64,000 nt of DNA from Palaemon carinicauda (Eukaryota; Arthropoda; Malacostraca; Decapoda; Palaemonidae): contig NC_090761.1 of the NCBI RefSeq assembly GCF_036898095.1, positions 42,908,446-42,972,445 on the forward strand, written 5' to 3'. How positions within the stretch are numbered: the first letter of the stretch is position 1; every line of letters starts with the position of its first letter. Below the pieces are notes generated by a model, which was given only the letters and a program-made list of their open reading frames with translations, was not told where the DNA came from and did no database searches. The position numbers and the translations under genes were made by a program. Of the stretch, positions 1-12,367 are shown piece by piece.

Positions 1-389
1 TTCTACCCCTAATTCAGCGATAAAGGGAATGATGGTAAAATCGGCCGAGTTACAAAATTTTGTGAAAACATATAATCTAGGACAAGGCAGTAGCCAGAAG
101 AGTATAAGATTTTTATAATGATAATGCATCAAGCCATTTCAGAAGGCAAGCAGATTCTTCCAGAAAAATTTTTAGTAGAAAGGTTAAGTGAACCACAGTT
201 CGTATAAGAAAAAAAAGCAAAGAATGAAACCAAGAAGGGAAGTTGCACAACATTTCAATAGAGGGGAGACTTCCCTTCCCATAAATTAAAAAAACCTCCT
301 CCTCCTCCCACTCAAGCCTCAACTCTCCTTACAACATCTTAAGTAGAGGTCTTTTTATTTACTCTATATATATACAGTATATATATATA
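1..389. other. No gene seen (left edge)
   Basis: AT-rich sequence with a short TA-rich run near 365-392. Short open frames exist on both strands but none has a recognisable motif or splice context. Confidence 0.5.
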
Positions 390-2858
390 TACTTTTTGGG
401 CTCAAGCCATGTCGTCCTGATGGAAGTTCCTAAAGGGTAGCTTCCTTGGGTATATATAACTACGGCGATATTCCCAGAGAATTTACCTTAAGGTACCCAG
501 AATTCTAACTCCTGGAGCGAATATCCCTAATAAAAGAACCAGGGATATCGCGAAATATCAGAGGACGTATTCTTGACACGCCACATAGCAATCTGCACCC
601 CGAACAGAGTTAACACTTCGAAGGGGTCAATTGGCAAGAAAACGAAAACGAGAAAGAAAGGAGAGCCGCTCGCAAGGTATCTTCCTCTCCCATTTCGTAA
701 GCGTGCATTGCGCCGCTCACGGCGCCATCTGCATTCCTTTTTGTGTAGCTCAACAACTCGGTGTTTTTTCCCTGTGTTTCTCGCAATTCTTGGATTATTT
801 CAACTTATAATGCTTTCTCCAACTTCTCCTGCTTCTGATAAGTTTAGTATTATTTCTTTTATGTATAAATGTAAGCTCTTGGTAATTTTAAAAGTGATTT
901 GATAGTGATATCATTGTTACAAGAGCTGTTGCCTACCGGAGGCGTCCTGGACGCTGTCGCTCGCTAGGTATGAGTTATTTAGTTAGCCAGAGCAACGTTC
1001 CCGGCTGTTTCTCTTTAATAATTTTAGCTGTTTAGCGTTACATAGGATTTCTTTATATGATGCTTTTAGTATTTTTGTTTTGGTGAAGGATTTGCCGATT
1101 CTGGCCTACGCTAGACCTTGTAGCCTAGTCGTTTGGCCCTAGTACTTTCCTGCATGATATTCAGATTTCCGAGTGTTCTTAGATTTTATTGAAGCTTTAA
1201 GCAGTTTTATACATTTAAGATTATGTTGATTTTCTTCCAAGATAGTATACGAGTGAGTTTCGGTGATTTAGGTAATCGATTCTCTTTGCGCCTAGGCTAG
1301 TTGTCTATGGGGCCTTAGTATACTTTCTCACACTCCCCGGTTGCTCTCTTCTCTTCGGAGAAGGTGTGCAATCCCTTTCCCTCTGTTTAAGCCTTGGGCT
1401 TAACCCTAATGGTTTATCTGAATTGACTTTGGATACAACTATAATAGGGTGTTTCTGTTCTTTCCTGTTTCCAGTAAGTCTGGTTTCAGGAAGGGGGCAG
1501 GACATCAGAGTTCTTAGTCTGAGTCTGTTTCTGTCTAGCTTGTGGTTGAGATTCCCTTGCTAGACTGACATCAGACATAGGAGGCTTTGCCTCTTTAGTT
1601 CACTTTCGAAGGTTTCTGTACGAGATGATTCCTTATTTTGTGATCTAGCAGACTAGTCCAGTGTTGTTGTTCTCGGTGTGGTGGATGAGATCCTCTTTTC
1701 TGTGAATAACAATGCCTTCCTTGCTTTGGTTCCAAGGGAGTTGGCAAGTATTGCTGGCCTACCTTCTCGGATCTCCCCTAGGCTAAGATGAGTTTTCTTG
1801 GCTGCGGGTGATTCATTATTAGAGCAAGGTTGGCAGGACCCTCTTCTCCCTTTCCCCCTCTTTCCTTTGTGATGGCCTAGCCATTGCATTCCTGTCCGTG
1901 ATTCTACATCTGTACCTATACCTAGCATAGGTTAGGATGTGGAGTTGACTCAGTCCCTTGCCGGCACGCACTTCTGCTTTGAGTGCTGCCCGTACCTCCC
2001 TTGGTCTCTCATCCATGTTTGTCTGTAGAGCCAGATGGCATTGGTCAGGAAGCCTGAAGTTATATTCTCCCCTTCCTTATGTGCACTCTTTCGGGTTGCC
2101 GGGTTATGAGGTAGTACAGTCTCTTATCCCGGCATCCATTCTGTTTTTCTTCTAGTGTTGTACCCTAGCCCGGCTGCCGGCCACTCAGGCCGGCAGCCGG
2201 GCAGGCGGAGTTCTCTGGTTCTTTTGCTGCCGGCCGGCATTGGTTGTATACCTTTGCCGGCCGGCTATATATCACACCATTGTCTGCTGGCCGCTACGAT
2301 TAGTGGCCGGCAGCCGGGAGTGGTTGTTGTTTAGCTGCTGGCCGGCAGTCACTGCCGGCCGGCACATGCATTTGAACCAGCGTTCTTCCACCTTATAGTT
2401 TATAAGTAGTATACTTTGGAACTAGTTAAGATGTGTGCCGGCCGGCACATTACCTTCTATACTGTAGCCAGTATTTTTCAGTATAGTATATACTGTAGGG
2501 AGAAAACTATAGTATAGTATTTGTTACAACACTAAGTTTTTCTAACACTTTTGTGTTGTCTTGCACAGCCCTTTGGTGTAACCTTACAGATAAAGAAAGT
2601 GAGTTCTTTCTTGTCTACTATCCAGCATTTTAAAATCACTTTTTTGGGTGTGGGCTACACCTGTTTCCTCTGGAAATTATTCATTGGTTGCTCTAGTATA
2701 GATTAACCATATGATTTTATTATCTCGAAGGTTGCAGCAATTGACTGTGCAGGAAATACAAGTGTGTGTCTTTCCTTTCTGGTTTAGTTATGCTAAGCTA
2801 TGTATATCCAGTGATACGTAGTTCACTTGATACTCATGGAATTTTCTTCTCTTTACAG
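390..2858 (+). other. Probable retroelement leader or intron sequence
   Basis: This stretch lies upstream of the gag-like exon at 2859-3414 and has no convincing coding frame of its own. From about 395 the sequence becomes mixed in composition, with small palindromes around 520-560, in the manner of a repeat-element leader rather than plain intergenic AT-rich DNA. It contains the GCCGGC palindrome cluster at 2168-2449 and a pyrimidine-rich tract ending in AG at 2858. Whether it is the 5' untranslated part of a mobile element or an intron of a domesticated gene cannot be decided here. Confidence 0.35.
2168..2449. repeat. Cluster of GCCGGC palindromes and hairpins
   Basis: 2168-2202 is a perfect 15-bp inverted repeat (arm gcccggctgccggcc) around a 5-nt loop (actca). 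Around 2343-2363 there is a second near-perfect hairpin with ggccggcagt arms and a 1-nt loop. 2434-2449 is a perfect 16-bp palindrome (tgtgccggccggcaca). Several further gccggccggc copies lie between. The cluster is GC-rich inside AT-rich surroundings. Function unknown. Confidence 0.8.
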
Positions 2859-3414
2859 GAGGACCATCCGAAGTGTGGGAGTGTTTTCTGCAACGTCCGC
2901 AGCAAGAACTTCTGTGGACATGATTTGTGTAGGAGGCACGCAGCATGCGCAGTCTCCAAAGGTGATCTCCGGTATTGGGACCCGCAGGTATGTACCGTGT
3001 GCACAAACCTGATTACTGAGGCTTTTGATTCCCCTAAGACGGCGGAGTCAAGGGACACAGCAAGGGAGAAGCTTCGTACCTGGGTAAGGGGCTTTCAGAA
3101 GAACACATCTGGGCCCTATCTTCCAAGTGAGAAGATGAGGGCTTACCTTTTCCCCAGGGCGTCAGCTGAGGCAGTGATTCCCCAGCCTCAAGTGGAGATA
3201 TCAGTGGTTCAGATCCCTGTGGATGCTGAAGTCGCGGACGCCCTGCAGGACATCCAATTGGACGATAGGATGTCGGAGGTGTCCGAGCGTCTGGAAGATG
3301 ACCTGGCAGAAGACCAGGATGAAGAGCAGGCTCCAGACAATGAAGAGGAGGAGGTCGACGAGGTGTCGGCTACTCCGGTTCAGGCCCCTGAACCTACTGT
3401 ATTCCCTCAACATG
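2859..3414 (+). CDS. Cys/His-rich acidic exon, retrotransposon gag-like
   Basis: An open frame is preceded by a good 3' splice site (attttcttctctttacag, ending 2858) and followed by a possible 5' splice site (GTAAGG from 3415). The first ~60 codons are rich in Cys and His, with spacings such as CRRHAAC and CTVC that suggest metal binding. The rest is acidic and low in complexity (runs of E and D around 3290-3370). The N-terminal pattern resembles the Cys/His segments at the start of the DIRS-type gag frames at about 40.3 kb and 55.5 kb, so I favour a retroelement gag or a host gene derived from one. The putative donor coincides with the start of the dispersed repeat at 3415, so the real 3' end may have been lost. 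No start codon is seen in this exon. Function is not established. Confidence 0.45.
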
Positions 3415-3838
3415 GTAAGGGTCAAAAAGACTCTTTAGCGATGGTAAGCAGTTCTTCTGGGAGAAGGACACTCCAAAATCAAACCATTGTTCTCTAGACT
3501 AGGGTAGTACCATAGCTTCTGTAACATGGTCTTCCAATGTCTCGGGTTAAAGTTCACTTGCTTAAGGGTAGCCTACACACAGGTACACTATTCTATCCTA
3601 TTTCTCTTCCTCTTGTTTTTTCTTTTCAAGTTTTAATAGGTTATGTATGAAAGATCTAATTCAATGCTGTTATAGTTCTTAACATTTTTCTTTATTGTTC
3701 ATTACTTCTCTAGTAGTTTATTTATTTAAATTTTTCCTTTTCTCATTGGGCTATTTTCCCCAGTAGGAGCTCTTAGGCTTATAGCATCTTGCTTTTCCAA
3801 CTAGGGTTGAAGTTTAGCTTGTAATAATAATAATAACA
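3415..3838 (-). repeat. Dispersed repeat R1, reverse orientation
   Basis: Reverse complement of the ~600-bp repeat seen most completely at 6441-7040. It is recognised by the shared segments about 'actccaaaatc', 'ccatggtcttcca' and 'gctataagccc' on the other strand, and it ends in a short (AAT)n run. No coding capacity is evident. The repeat follows the gag-like exon directly and has probably replaced its downstream sequence. Confidence 0.75.
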
Positions 3839-3859
3839 ACAGAATAACCACGTTTCCTG

Positions 3860-4795
3860 CACATTTTAATTATTATTCCTGTCACAATTATTACTCATTC
3901 TGTTTTGGCTAACCATTTGTTTATGGAAAAATCCCGTACTCAAATTATTTTCAATTGCCCTCATTCACAATATGAACCGGTTACTTTTTTATTATTGTGT
4001 AAATTTTGTGAATAAACGCATAGGATAGGTTAAAGAGATAATTGATTTTAACTAAAATTCTTATCTATTCTATTAATGAATTCTTATCTATTCTATTAAT
4101 GAATTAAGTCTAAATTGCATCATTTGAAATAACCCTTTAAATTTAATCATATGAACTTCTCTGGTTAAATTATACTCACACGGATTTATGCCCCAAAAGA
4201 AATAATAATATTCACGCCTCCAACTGTTTTTTCCAGATTTTTTAGTTAAAAGGATTTTCAAATATCAAATGGTTTTGCTGTAAACATACGATTGCAAATG
4301 TCTCTTACAATTTCATCTGTGCTATACTGTTAAAAAAAAAACAGTAGTTTTAATCTGAAATTCTCCGTAAAAATAAACTCTTCTTAGCCTCATTCCAATA
4401 AAATATAGGCGACCGTAATTTTACCTTACTTATTCTTATATTTTACGGGTTGGTGACCGTATTATCACTCCTTTACGTCAATACATCAGTTTTTAAAACG
4501 GTAAAAATCCCGGAATAAATGTTGCCAGGCATTTATCGTTATCTTAAATGCAAGGTTTTAACAGTGTATCGAAGTGAACAATTGTTCTTATCCCGTCCTG
4601 AAGTGAGGCAAGCAGGTGAGCCTTAGATCATCTTACCCCATACAGCAATGCTACCCCTCTCGCTCTTGAAGGATTCTCTCTACTTTAATTATTGTTCAGC
4701 ACTTTTAATTGAGGTATACTATCTCGTGCTAGATGTAGAGCCTGAACACTGAGGTGACATTGCTACTGACAACGCCAATATAAAACAATCCCATT
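3860..4795. repeat. Duplicated block, copy 1, left part
   Basis: Diverged but collinear with 60620-61300. Matching landmarks include tgtaaattttgtgaataaac (about 3996) versus tgtaaattttttgaataaa (about 60802), tgtctcttacaatttca (about 4299) versus tgtctcttacaattttca (about 61087), and the stretch ending near 4740 versus about 61265. A 24-bp tandem duplication (ttcttatctattctattaat repeated, 4058-4106) is private to this copy. No gene is seen inside the block. Confidence 0.75.
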
Positions 4796-4801
4796 AACAT
4801 G

Positions 4802-5730
4802 AATTTGGAAGGGCATGTGAGAGAAGGAAGTTGAGAGTTAATGTGGGTAAGAGTAAGGTTATGAGATGTACGAGAAGGGAAAGTGGAGCGAGGTTGAATG
4901 TCGTTGAATGGAGAGTTACGTGAGGAGGTGGATCAGTTTAAGTACTTGGGGTCTGTTGTTGCAGCAAATGGTGGAGTGGAAGCAGGTGTATGTCAGGAAG
5001 TGAATGAAGGATTTAAAGTGTTGGGGGCAGTGATGGGAGTGGTAAAGAATAGAGGGTTGGCCATGAATATTAAGAGAGTTCTGTATGAGAAAGTGATTGT
5101 ACCAACTGTGATGTATAGATCGGAATTGTGGGGAATGAAAGTTACTGAGAGACAGAAATTGAATGTGTTTGAGATGAAGTGTCTGAGGAGTATGGCTGGT
5201 GTATCTCGAGTAGATAGGGTTAGGGACGAAGTAGTGAGGGTGAGAACGGGTGTAAGAAAGGAGTTAGCAGTTAGAGTGGATATGAATGTGTTGAGGTGGT
5301 TTGGCCATGTTGAGAGAATGGAAAATGACTGTCTGCTAAAGAAGGTGAAGAATACAAGAGTTGATGGGAGAAGTACAAGAGGAAGGCCAAGGTTTGGGTG
5401 GATGGATGGAGTGAAAAAAGCTCTGGGTGATAGGAGGATAGATGTAAGAGAGGCAAGAGAGCGTGCTAGAAATAGGAATGAATGGCGAGCGATTGTGACG
5501 CAGTTCCGGTAGGCCCTGCTGCTTCCTCCGGTCGCATTGGATGACCGCGGAGGTAGCAGGGGGAGGGTGGGCTGTGGCACCTTAGCAGTACCAGCCGAAC
5601 TCGGTGAGACCCTTGTCAGGCTGGGAGGAACGTAGAGAGGAAAGGTCCCCCTTTTTTTTATTTGTTTGATGTCGGCTACCACCCAAAATTGGGGGAAGTG
5701 CCTTGGTATATCTATGTATGTATTAACATG
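4802..5730 (+). mobile_element. 5'-truncated RTE-like LINE with 9-bp target duplication
   Basis: A 3' LINE fragment carries the C-terminal part of a reverse transcriptase, a GC-rich 3' untranslated region (about 5513-5700) and a short tatctatgtatgta tail. The 9-bp sequence attaacatg flanks both ends (4793-4801 and 5722-5730), as expected for target-primed insertion. The insertion splits the duplicated block, and the other copy (60620-61460) lacks it, so this LINE arrived after the duplication. Confidence 0.85.
4812..5512 (+). pseudogene. LINE reverse transcriptase, C-terminal fragment, frameshifted
   Basis: The frame from 4898 reads about 204 codons and includes FKYLGSVV, the LYEKVIVPTVMYRSELW segment, FGHVERM and GRPRFGWMDG. 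These are the post-catalytic thumb and connection motifs of RTE-like LINE reverse transcriptases. The upstream sequence 4812-4897 continues the same protein (ERRKLRVNVGKSKVM) in another frame, so a one-base indel near 4897 breaks it. The catalytic palm is absent through 5' truncation. The clade is assigned from motif style only. This copy is not functional. Confidence 0.85.
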
Positions 5731-5860
5731 TGACAGTTGACGAACTGTAACAGAACAGTTTTCTGGTCTACTGGCACCAGTGTGTTGGCACTCCAATCCC
5801 CCAGGTCAGGATCTAGATATCAGATAAGGGGAGGTCTCCTGGAAATCATTCCACACTTTA
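5731..5860. repeat. Duplicated block, copy 1, right part
   Basis: This continues the match to the right copy after the LINE: gttttctggtctactggcac (about 5758) aligns with 'gttttctaactcactggcac' (about 61365), and 'ctccaatcccccaggtcagg' with 'ctccaatcccccaagttagg' (about 61398). Similarity fades beyond about 5860. Confidence 0.8.
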
Positions 5861-5961
5861 ATTATGCATAGATATACCTTTAAAGGAAATATAATGAAAA
5901 TTATTTCCTGCATTGTCGTAAACAATGTTTACAACAACTTGAAAATATCTAAACAGCTTAC

Positions 5962-6175
5962 CATTGTAAATGTATGTCTCGTCCTTAACTGATGACACTG
6001 TTGTGGGTGTAACGAAGCCCCTACAAACAAATGGAGCCGTTAAGCTTACATTGTTCCTCTCATTGGCTAAACGCTTGACTCTCAGCTGGTTACCTTCAAA
6101 AGTGAGATTTCCAACTCCAAATGGAATGGAACCAGAATGCGCATCTATATTTTCTGAAGCCTGATTACCCGAAAC
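5962..6175 (-). CDS. Predicted internal exon, unassigned protein
   Basis: On the minus strand an open 214-bp segment is bounded by a 3' splice site (ttattatttcag, next to 6176) and a 5' splice site (GTAAGC just below 5962), starting in phase 0 and ending in phase 1. The 71-residue product has mixed composition with potential N-glycosylation sites (NLT, NVS) and a single Cys, so an extracellular segment is possible. It lies beside duplicated-block copy 1 in the same relative position and strand as the GAIN-like exon beside copy 2 (61585-61685). It may therefore belong to a paralogous or related gene, but the two exon sequences are not convincingly alignable by eye. I do not recognise the family. 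Confidence 0.4.
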
Positions 6176-6180
6176 CTGAA

Positions 6181-6270
6181 ATAATAATAATAATAATACT
6201 ACTACTACTACTAATAATAATAATAATAATAATAACAATAATAATAACCATAATAATAATAATAATGATA
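6181..6270. repeat. (AAT/ACT)n trinucleotide microsatellite
   Basis: An imperfect run of aat, act and aac triplets, located next to the exon acceptor. A trinucleotide tract of this kind often adjoins R1 copies in this window. Confidence 0.95.
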
Positions 6271-6440
6271 ATAATGTTAGGAAAATTTCCATGACTTCAC
6301 CAGCTATATTACAGTTTAGAAAAAAAAAAGTTTATTAATTGGTTTTCAAGTGATAATATGACTATTCGCTGGTGTTTAAAGGAACACAATGGTCAATGTA
6401 CATATATGACAGGACGGATGTCGACAGATTATTATTATCA

Positions 6441-7040
6441 TTATTACTTGCTAAGCTACAACCCTAGTTGGAAAAGCAGGACGCTATAAGCCCAGGGGCT
6501 CCAACAGGATAAATAGCCCAGTGAGGAAAGGAAACAAGGAAAAATAAAAATAAACTAAAAACAAAACAAGTGGAAGGAAAATTAGATAGAATAGTGTGCC
6601 TGAGTGTACCCTCAAGCAAGAGAACTCTAACCCGAGACAGTGGAAGACCATGGTACAGAGGCTATGGCACTACCCAAGACTAGAGAACAATGGTTTGATT
6701 TTGGAGTGTCCTTCTCCCAGAAGAACTGCTTATCATAGCTAGAGTCTCTCTTCTACCCTTACCAAGAGGAAAGTAGCCACTGAACAATGACAGTGCAGTA
6801 GTTAACCCCTTGGGCAAAAAAGAAGTGTTTGGTAATCTCAGTGTTGTCAGGTGTATGAGGACAGAGGAGAATCTGTAAAAAATAGACCAGACTATTCGGT
6901 GTGCGTGGGCAAAGGGAAAGTGAACCGTAACCAGTGGAGAAGACCATTTGTGGTACTGTCTGGCCAGTCTAAGGACCCCATAACTCGGTAGCGGTAGTAT
7001 CTCAACGGGTGGCTGGGGCCCTGGCCAACCTACTACCTAG
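6441..7040 (+). repeat. Dispersed repeat R1, most complete copy
   Basis: About 600 bp starting ttgctaagctacaaccctag and ending near ctggccaacctactacctag. Parts of this unit recur at least ten more times in both orientations: 3415-3838, 9139-9240, 10490-10865, 12180-12290, 15475-15722, 15905-16035, 25354-25515, 26563-26730, 35990-36175 and 36475-36680. It has no open frame, no terminal inverted repeat and no clear pol III box. Most copies are truncated at the right end and have (AAT)n or (TA)n at the left end. It behaves like a SINE-like or non-autonomous retroelement, but its class is unresolved. Confidence 0.85.
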
Positions 7041-7232
7041 AAATATAAATATAAACACACATAAAGAATATGGATCACCTTCACGAACTTCAAGACATTA
7101 ACTTAAAGGGTAAAGTATTTTTTTCAGGAAACACCAAAAAAAAAAAAAAAATACTTCTACTGCCTTTATTGGCATAGAAATCAAAACATATGTAATTCAA
7201 CTTATCGTCTTATGTTTACAATGATAATTCGG

Positions 7233-7792
<560 letters not shown>

Positions 7793-7795
7793 ATT

Positions 7796-9138
7796 TCCTA
7801 GATCAGTTTTAAGCACATTTCCAGTTTTCAGTTTGCACTTAGAAATTTCTGAAAATCAGACGAATTTCCCAATATCTTAAGACTTAATGGATCATCTGAA
7901 ACCCTTATCCATTATCTTGTATCCAAAGTTCCTCTACTGCTGTATCAAATGCTACTTCAAGGTCCTGCAGTATTGACATTTCAGATTCACAATCTCAGAT
8001 CAAAATGCTGTTTAAATGGTGTATTTTATTTGGTTGGCTGGTTATTTATTCAATTTTTTACTCATTTCAACCTGCTTAACCAGCTGTCGGCGCAATCCTG
8101 TTTACACTTACAAGAAAAACAACGGGAACTAGAGGGTCAGTTGGTAGGGAGCATGCCTTCACCCTGCCAAGCAGTCGTGTACTTAGTTTCGTTGAAACTG
8201 GATCAGTAGTTTTTGTGCAATGTTGTTTACAAAAATGAAATATACAAAATATTTGCCATATACTTAACAATGCTATTATTTTCAGAGCACTGCTTGTGTA
8301 CTTATACTTTACTTTATCTGAAATGTTAGACTCATCCTTGGGTCATACCTAACATGACTACCAAGTTTGGTCAAAATCGGTACAGTAATTTTTGTGTAAA
8401 GTTGCTCACAAACAAACAAATAAACAAAGTAAGGAACAGACAGGAGTGCAAACACACCCTTTGCAAAATCTTCGATTTTTGCCAAGGCAATAACCCCACT
8501 GGGAATGAGACCTCTGAGGGCAAGATATTTTCATCTTTTCAGTTTTGTGAAAATGAAAATAAAATTTTAAGTGATCATCTTAAAATGAAAACTGTGTTTT
8601 TTTTTCATTAAGAGTTCTTCGCTTGTTCAAGAACATTTTCTTGAGTTTTTCAAACATCAGTTATCTAATCATAGTCAAAATCTCATGGAAAATAAAACAC
8701 TTCTTCCATTCCCTTATCTGTTTTGATGACCAACCTGGTGGATTTTACCCGTTGAGTAACCTCTGATATCCTCCAAGCAATGCAATTCGATGCTGCAGCA
8801 TTTACATATCCAATAATCTTCCAGACAAGGACAAAGATAAGAGTCAACATTCAAACATGGATACCAAACTAGTAATTTGATGAGGCCTGAAGGAAGCAAC
8901 AAAGGTAAACTGGTTTGCCGTTCAAGTTTCAAAATCCTTTTTAAAAACGCCACAATACAAAAGCACAAAATAAAGGGTTTGGTACCAAATTTTCCGTCGC
9001 CAAACAGACACCATAAAAGGTTTGGTGTCAAATAGGCGTTCTTCATGCCATGTGTCAAAAAAGTATCGCACTCATTTCCAATCATCTTAAAAGTTAGCTT
9101 AAAAACTTTATTTCAATGTTACTTTTCTTAAGATATTT
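7796..9138. other. No gene; two copies of a decayed dispersed repeat
   Basis: Segments around 8165-8250 and 8340-8500 share 'gtttcgttgaaactggatca' or ggtcaaaatcggtacagtaa followed by tttttgtg and an acaaacaaacaaa tail. This is a decayed family with a (CAAA)n-like tail. The remainder, including an open frame at 8714-9085 on the minus strand, shows no recognisable motif. Confidence 0.55.
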
Positions 9139-9250
9139 TATTTTTCCTTGTTTCCTTTCCTCACTCGGCTATTTTCCTTATTGGAGCCCCAAGGCTTAGA
9201 GCATCCTGCTTTTACATCTAGGATTGTAGCTTAGCAAGTAATAATGATAA
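9139..9250 (-). repeat. R1 fragment
   Basis: Reverse-orientation 5' fragment of the R1 repeat, recognised by gagcatcctgcttttacat and the following agcttagcaagtaataat. Confidence 0.75.

Positions 9251-10421
<1,171 letters not shown>

Positions 10422-10489
<68 letters not shown>
10422..10489. repeat. (TA)n microsatellite
   Basis: Almost pure TA dinucleotides between the unclassified repeat and an R1 copy. Confidence 0.95.
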
Positions 10490-10864
10490 TTGCTAAGCTA
10501 CAACCCTGGTTGGAAAAGCAGGATGCTATAAGCCCAGGGGCCCCATCAGGGAAAATAGCCCAGTGAGGAAAGGAAACAAGGTAAAATGAAATATTTTAAG
10601 AACAGTAACAACATTAAAATAAATATTACCTATATAAACTATAAAAACTTTAACAAAACAAGAGGAAGAGAAATTAGATAGAATATTGTGCCTGAGTGTA
10701 CCCTAAAGCAAGAGAACTCTAACCCAAAACAGTGGAAGACCATGATACAGAGGCTATGGCACTACCCAAGACTAGAGAACAATGGTTTGATTTTGGAGTG
10801 TCCTTCTCCTAGAAGAACTGCTTACCATAGCTAAAGATTCTCTTCTACCCTTACCAAGAGGAAA

Positions 10865-10865
<1 letters not shown>
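10490..10865 (+). repeat. R1 copy
   Basis: Forward R1 repeat, co-linear with 6441-6775. It is cut off at 'aagaggaaagta', where a (TA)n tract (10866-10928) begins. Confidence 0.85.
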
Positions 10866-10930
<65 letters not shown>

Positions 10931-10945
10931 TCATCATCATCATCA
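10866..10945. repeat. (TA)n(TCA)n microsatellite
   Basis: About 62 bp of TA followed by six TCA units. Read on the minus strand, the TCA run is a (GAT)n tail at the 3' end of the adjacent LINE fragment. Confidence 0.9.
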
Positions 10946-11757
10946 TCTCCCCTATGGCTATTGACGCAAAGGGTGTCAGTTTGATTTCGCAAGTCATTTC
11001 TATAGAGCTTTTAAATCAATACTTCATCATTCATCATCTACTTCACGCTTCATAGTCCTCAGACAGCTAGGTCTAGGTCTTCCAACTCTTTTAGCGCCTT
11101 GTTTAGTCCAGTTAAACGTTTGGTAAACTGATCTCTCTTGGGGAGTACGAAGAGCATGCCCAAACTATCTCCATCTACCCCTCACCATGATCTCATCCAC
11201 ATATGGCACTCGAGTAATCTCACATAGTTTCATTTCTAATCCTGTCCTGCCATTTAACTCCCAATATTCTGAGTGCTTTGTTCTCAAATTTACTAAATCT
11301 TTTGGAGATTGCTTCGTTGTCATGCCACGACTCATATACATACAGTAACACAGCTCTCACTAAACTGATTATATAGTCTGATTTCTATATGTAATTTCAG
11401 GTGATTTGATTTCCAAATATTACTTAACCAAGCCATTGTCTGTTTTTAATCTTTCTCTAAACTCCAATTATAATGACCCTCTATTGGAGATCATAGTTTC
11501 TAAATACTTATATGATTTTACCTCATTAATCCTATCTCCTTCCAATAATATTTCATCTTCCATCGCACATTCCGTTCTCATCATCTCTGTATTTTCTCTA
11601 TTTATCTTGACCCCAAACTCCTGTAATATTTCACGCAATCTGGTAAGCAAGCATTGCAAATCCTGTGGTGTTCTGCTAATAGAGACAGCACCATCAACAT
11701 ACTCTAGGTCAGCTAATTTCCTATTACCAATCCAGTCAAATCTTATGGCTTCTACTC
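10946..11757 (-). pseudogene. LINE reverse transcriptase fragment (RTE-like), decayed
   Basis: On the minus strand the translation contains a palm-like segment (KLADLEYVDGA), then LQCLLTRLREILQEFGVKIN, then SYKYLETMIS, then a connection segment (LLYVYESW, FENKALRILGVKWQDRIRNE). Order and spacing are those of an RTE-like LINE reverse transcriptase. The usual catalytic DD is altered to DG, and several stops and frameshifts interrupt it. The 3' end abuts a (GAT)n tail. It lies head to head with an endonuclease fragment on the other strand (11885-12085). Confidence 0.75.
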
Positions 11758-11884
11758 TCGATGTCGGCGGATGATCTTACTGGAATTAGTATGAACCGGC
11801 AGGGGTCACTTGCCTTAGTTAGATAGGCACTGGCTATTCTATGATTAATCTAGCCAATGGATCCTCTATGGATTAAGTCAGTCT

Positions 11885-12085
11885 ATGGAAAGAGAAAATG
11901 ATAGAATGGTCCCCAGTCCCGGACGTAGCGGGGTAGTAAGAATCTCCAGGTTTATAAAAACTAAAGAAAAATTTAAAATTTGTAACTGGAATGTTAGAGT
12001 CAAGAATCAGATTAGGAAGTTACAGCAAGTGGAGTATGAATTTATGAAATATGCTTTGGATATCTTGACCCTATATATATACAGA
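11885..12085 (+). pseudogene. LINE endonuclease N-terminal fragment
   Basis: The plus-strand frame reads ICNWNVRVKNQIRKLQQVE, then YALDILTL. This is the start of the apurinic-like endonuclease domain of RTE-like LINEs (the WNVR segment). It is truncated by the (TA)n tract at 12100. It probably belongs to the same insertion as the reverse-oriented RT fragment immediately to the left. Confidence 0.65.
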
Positions 12086-12097
12086 ATACCGCATACA

Positions 12098-12099
<2 letters not shown>

Positions 12100-12178
<79 letters not shown>
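12100..12178. repeat. (TA)n microsatellite
   Basis: Pure TA run between the LINE endonuclease fragment and an R1 fragment. Confidence 0.95.
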
Positions 12179-12179
<1 letters not shown>

Positions 12180-12295
12180 TTACTAGCCAAGCTACAACCT
12201 AGTTGGAAAAGCAAGATGCTATAAGCCCAAAGGCTCTAACAGGGAAAAATAGCCCAGTGAGGAAAGGAAATAAGGAAATAAATAAATAAATAAAT
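12180..12295 (+). repeat. R1 fragment
   Basis: The first ~110 bp of R1 (gccaagctacaacctagttg onward), ending in an (AAAT)n run and then (TA)n. Confidence 0.8.
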
Positions 12296-12297
12296 AA

Positions 12298-12364
<67 letters not shown>

Positions 12365-12367
<3 letters not shown>

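Noticed and set aside
573..902. 109-codon plus-strand frame
   Set aside because: No motif, no splice support, and it lies in repeat-like leader sequence.
8714..9085. 123-codon minus-strand frame rich in Cys and Leu
   Set aside because: No recognisable domain, no splice context and no conserved pattern; a frame of this length can occur by chance.
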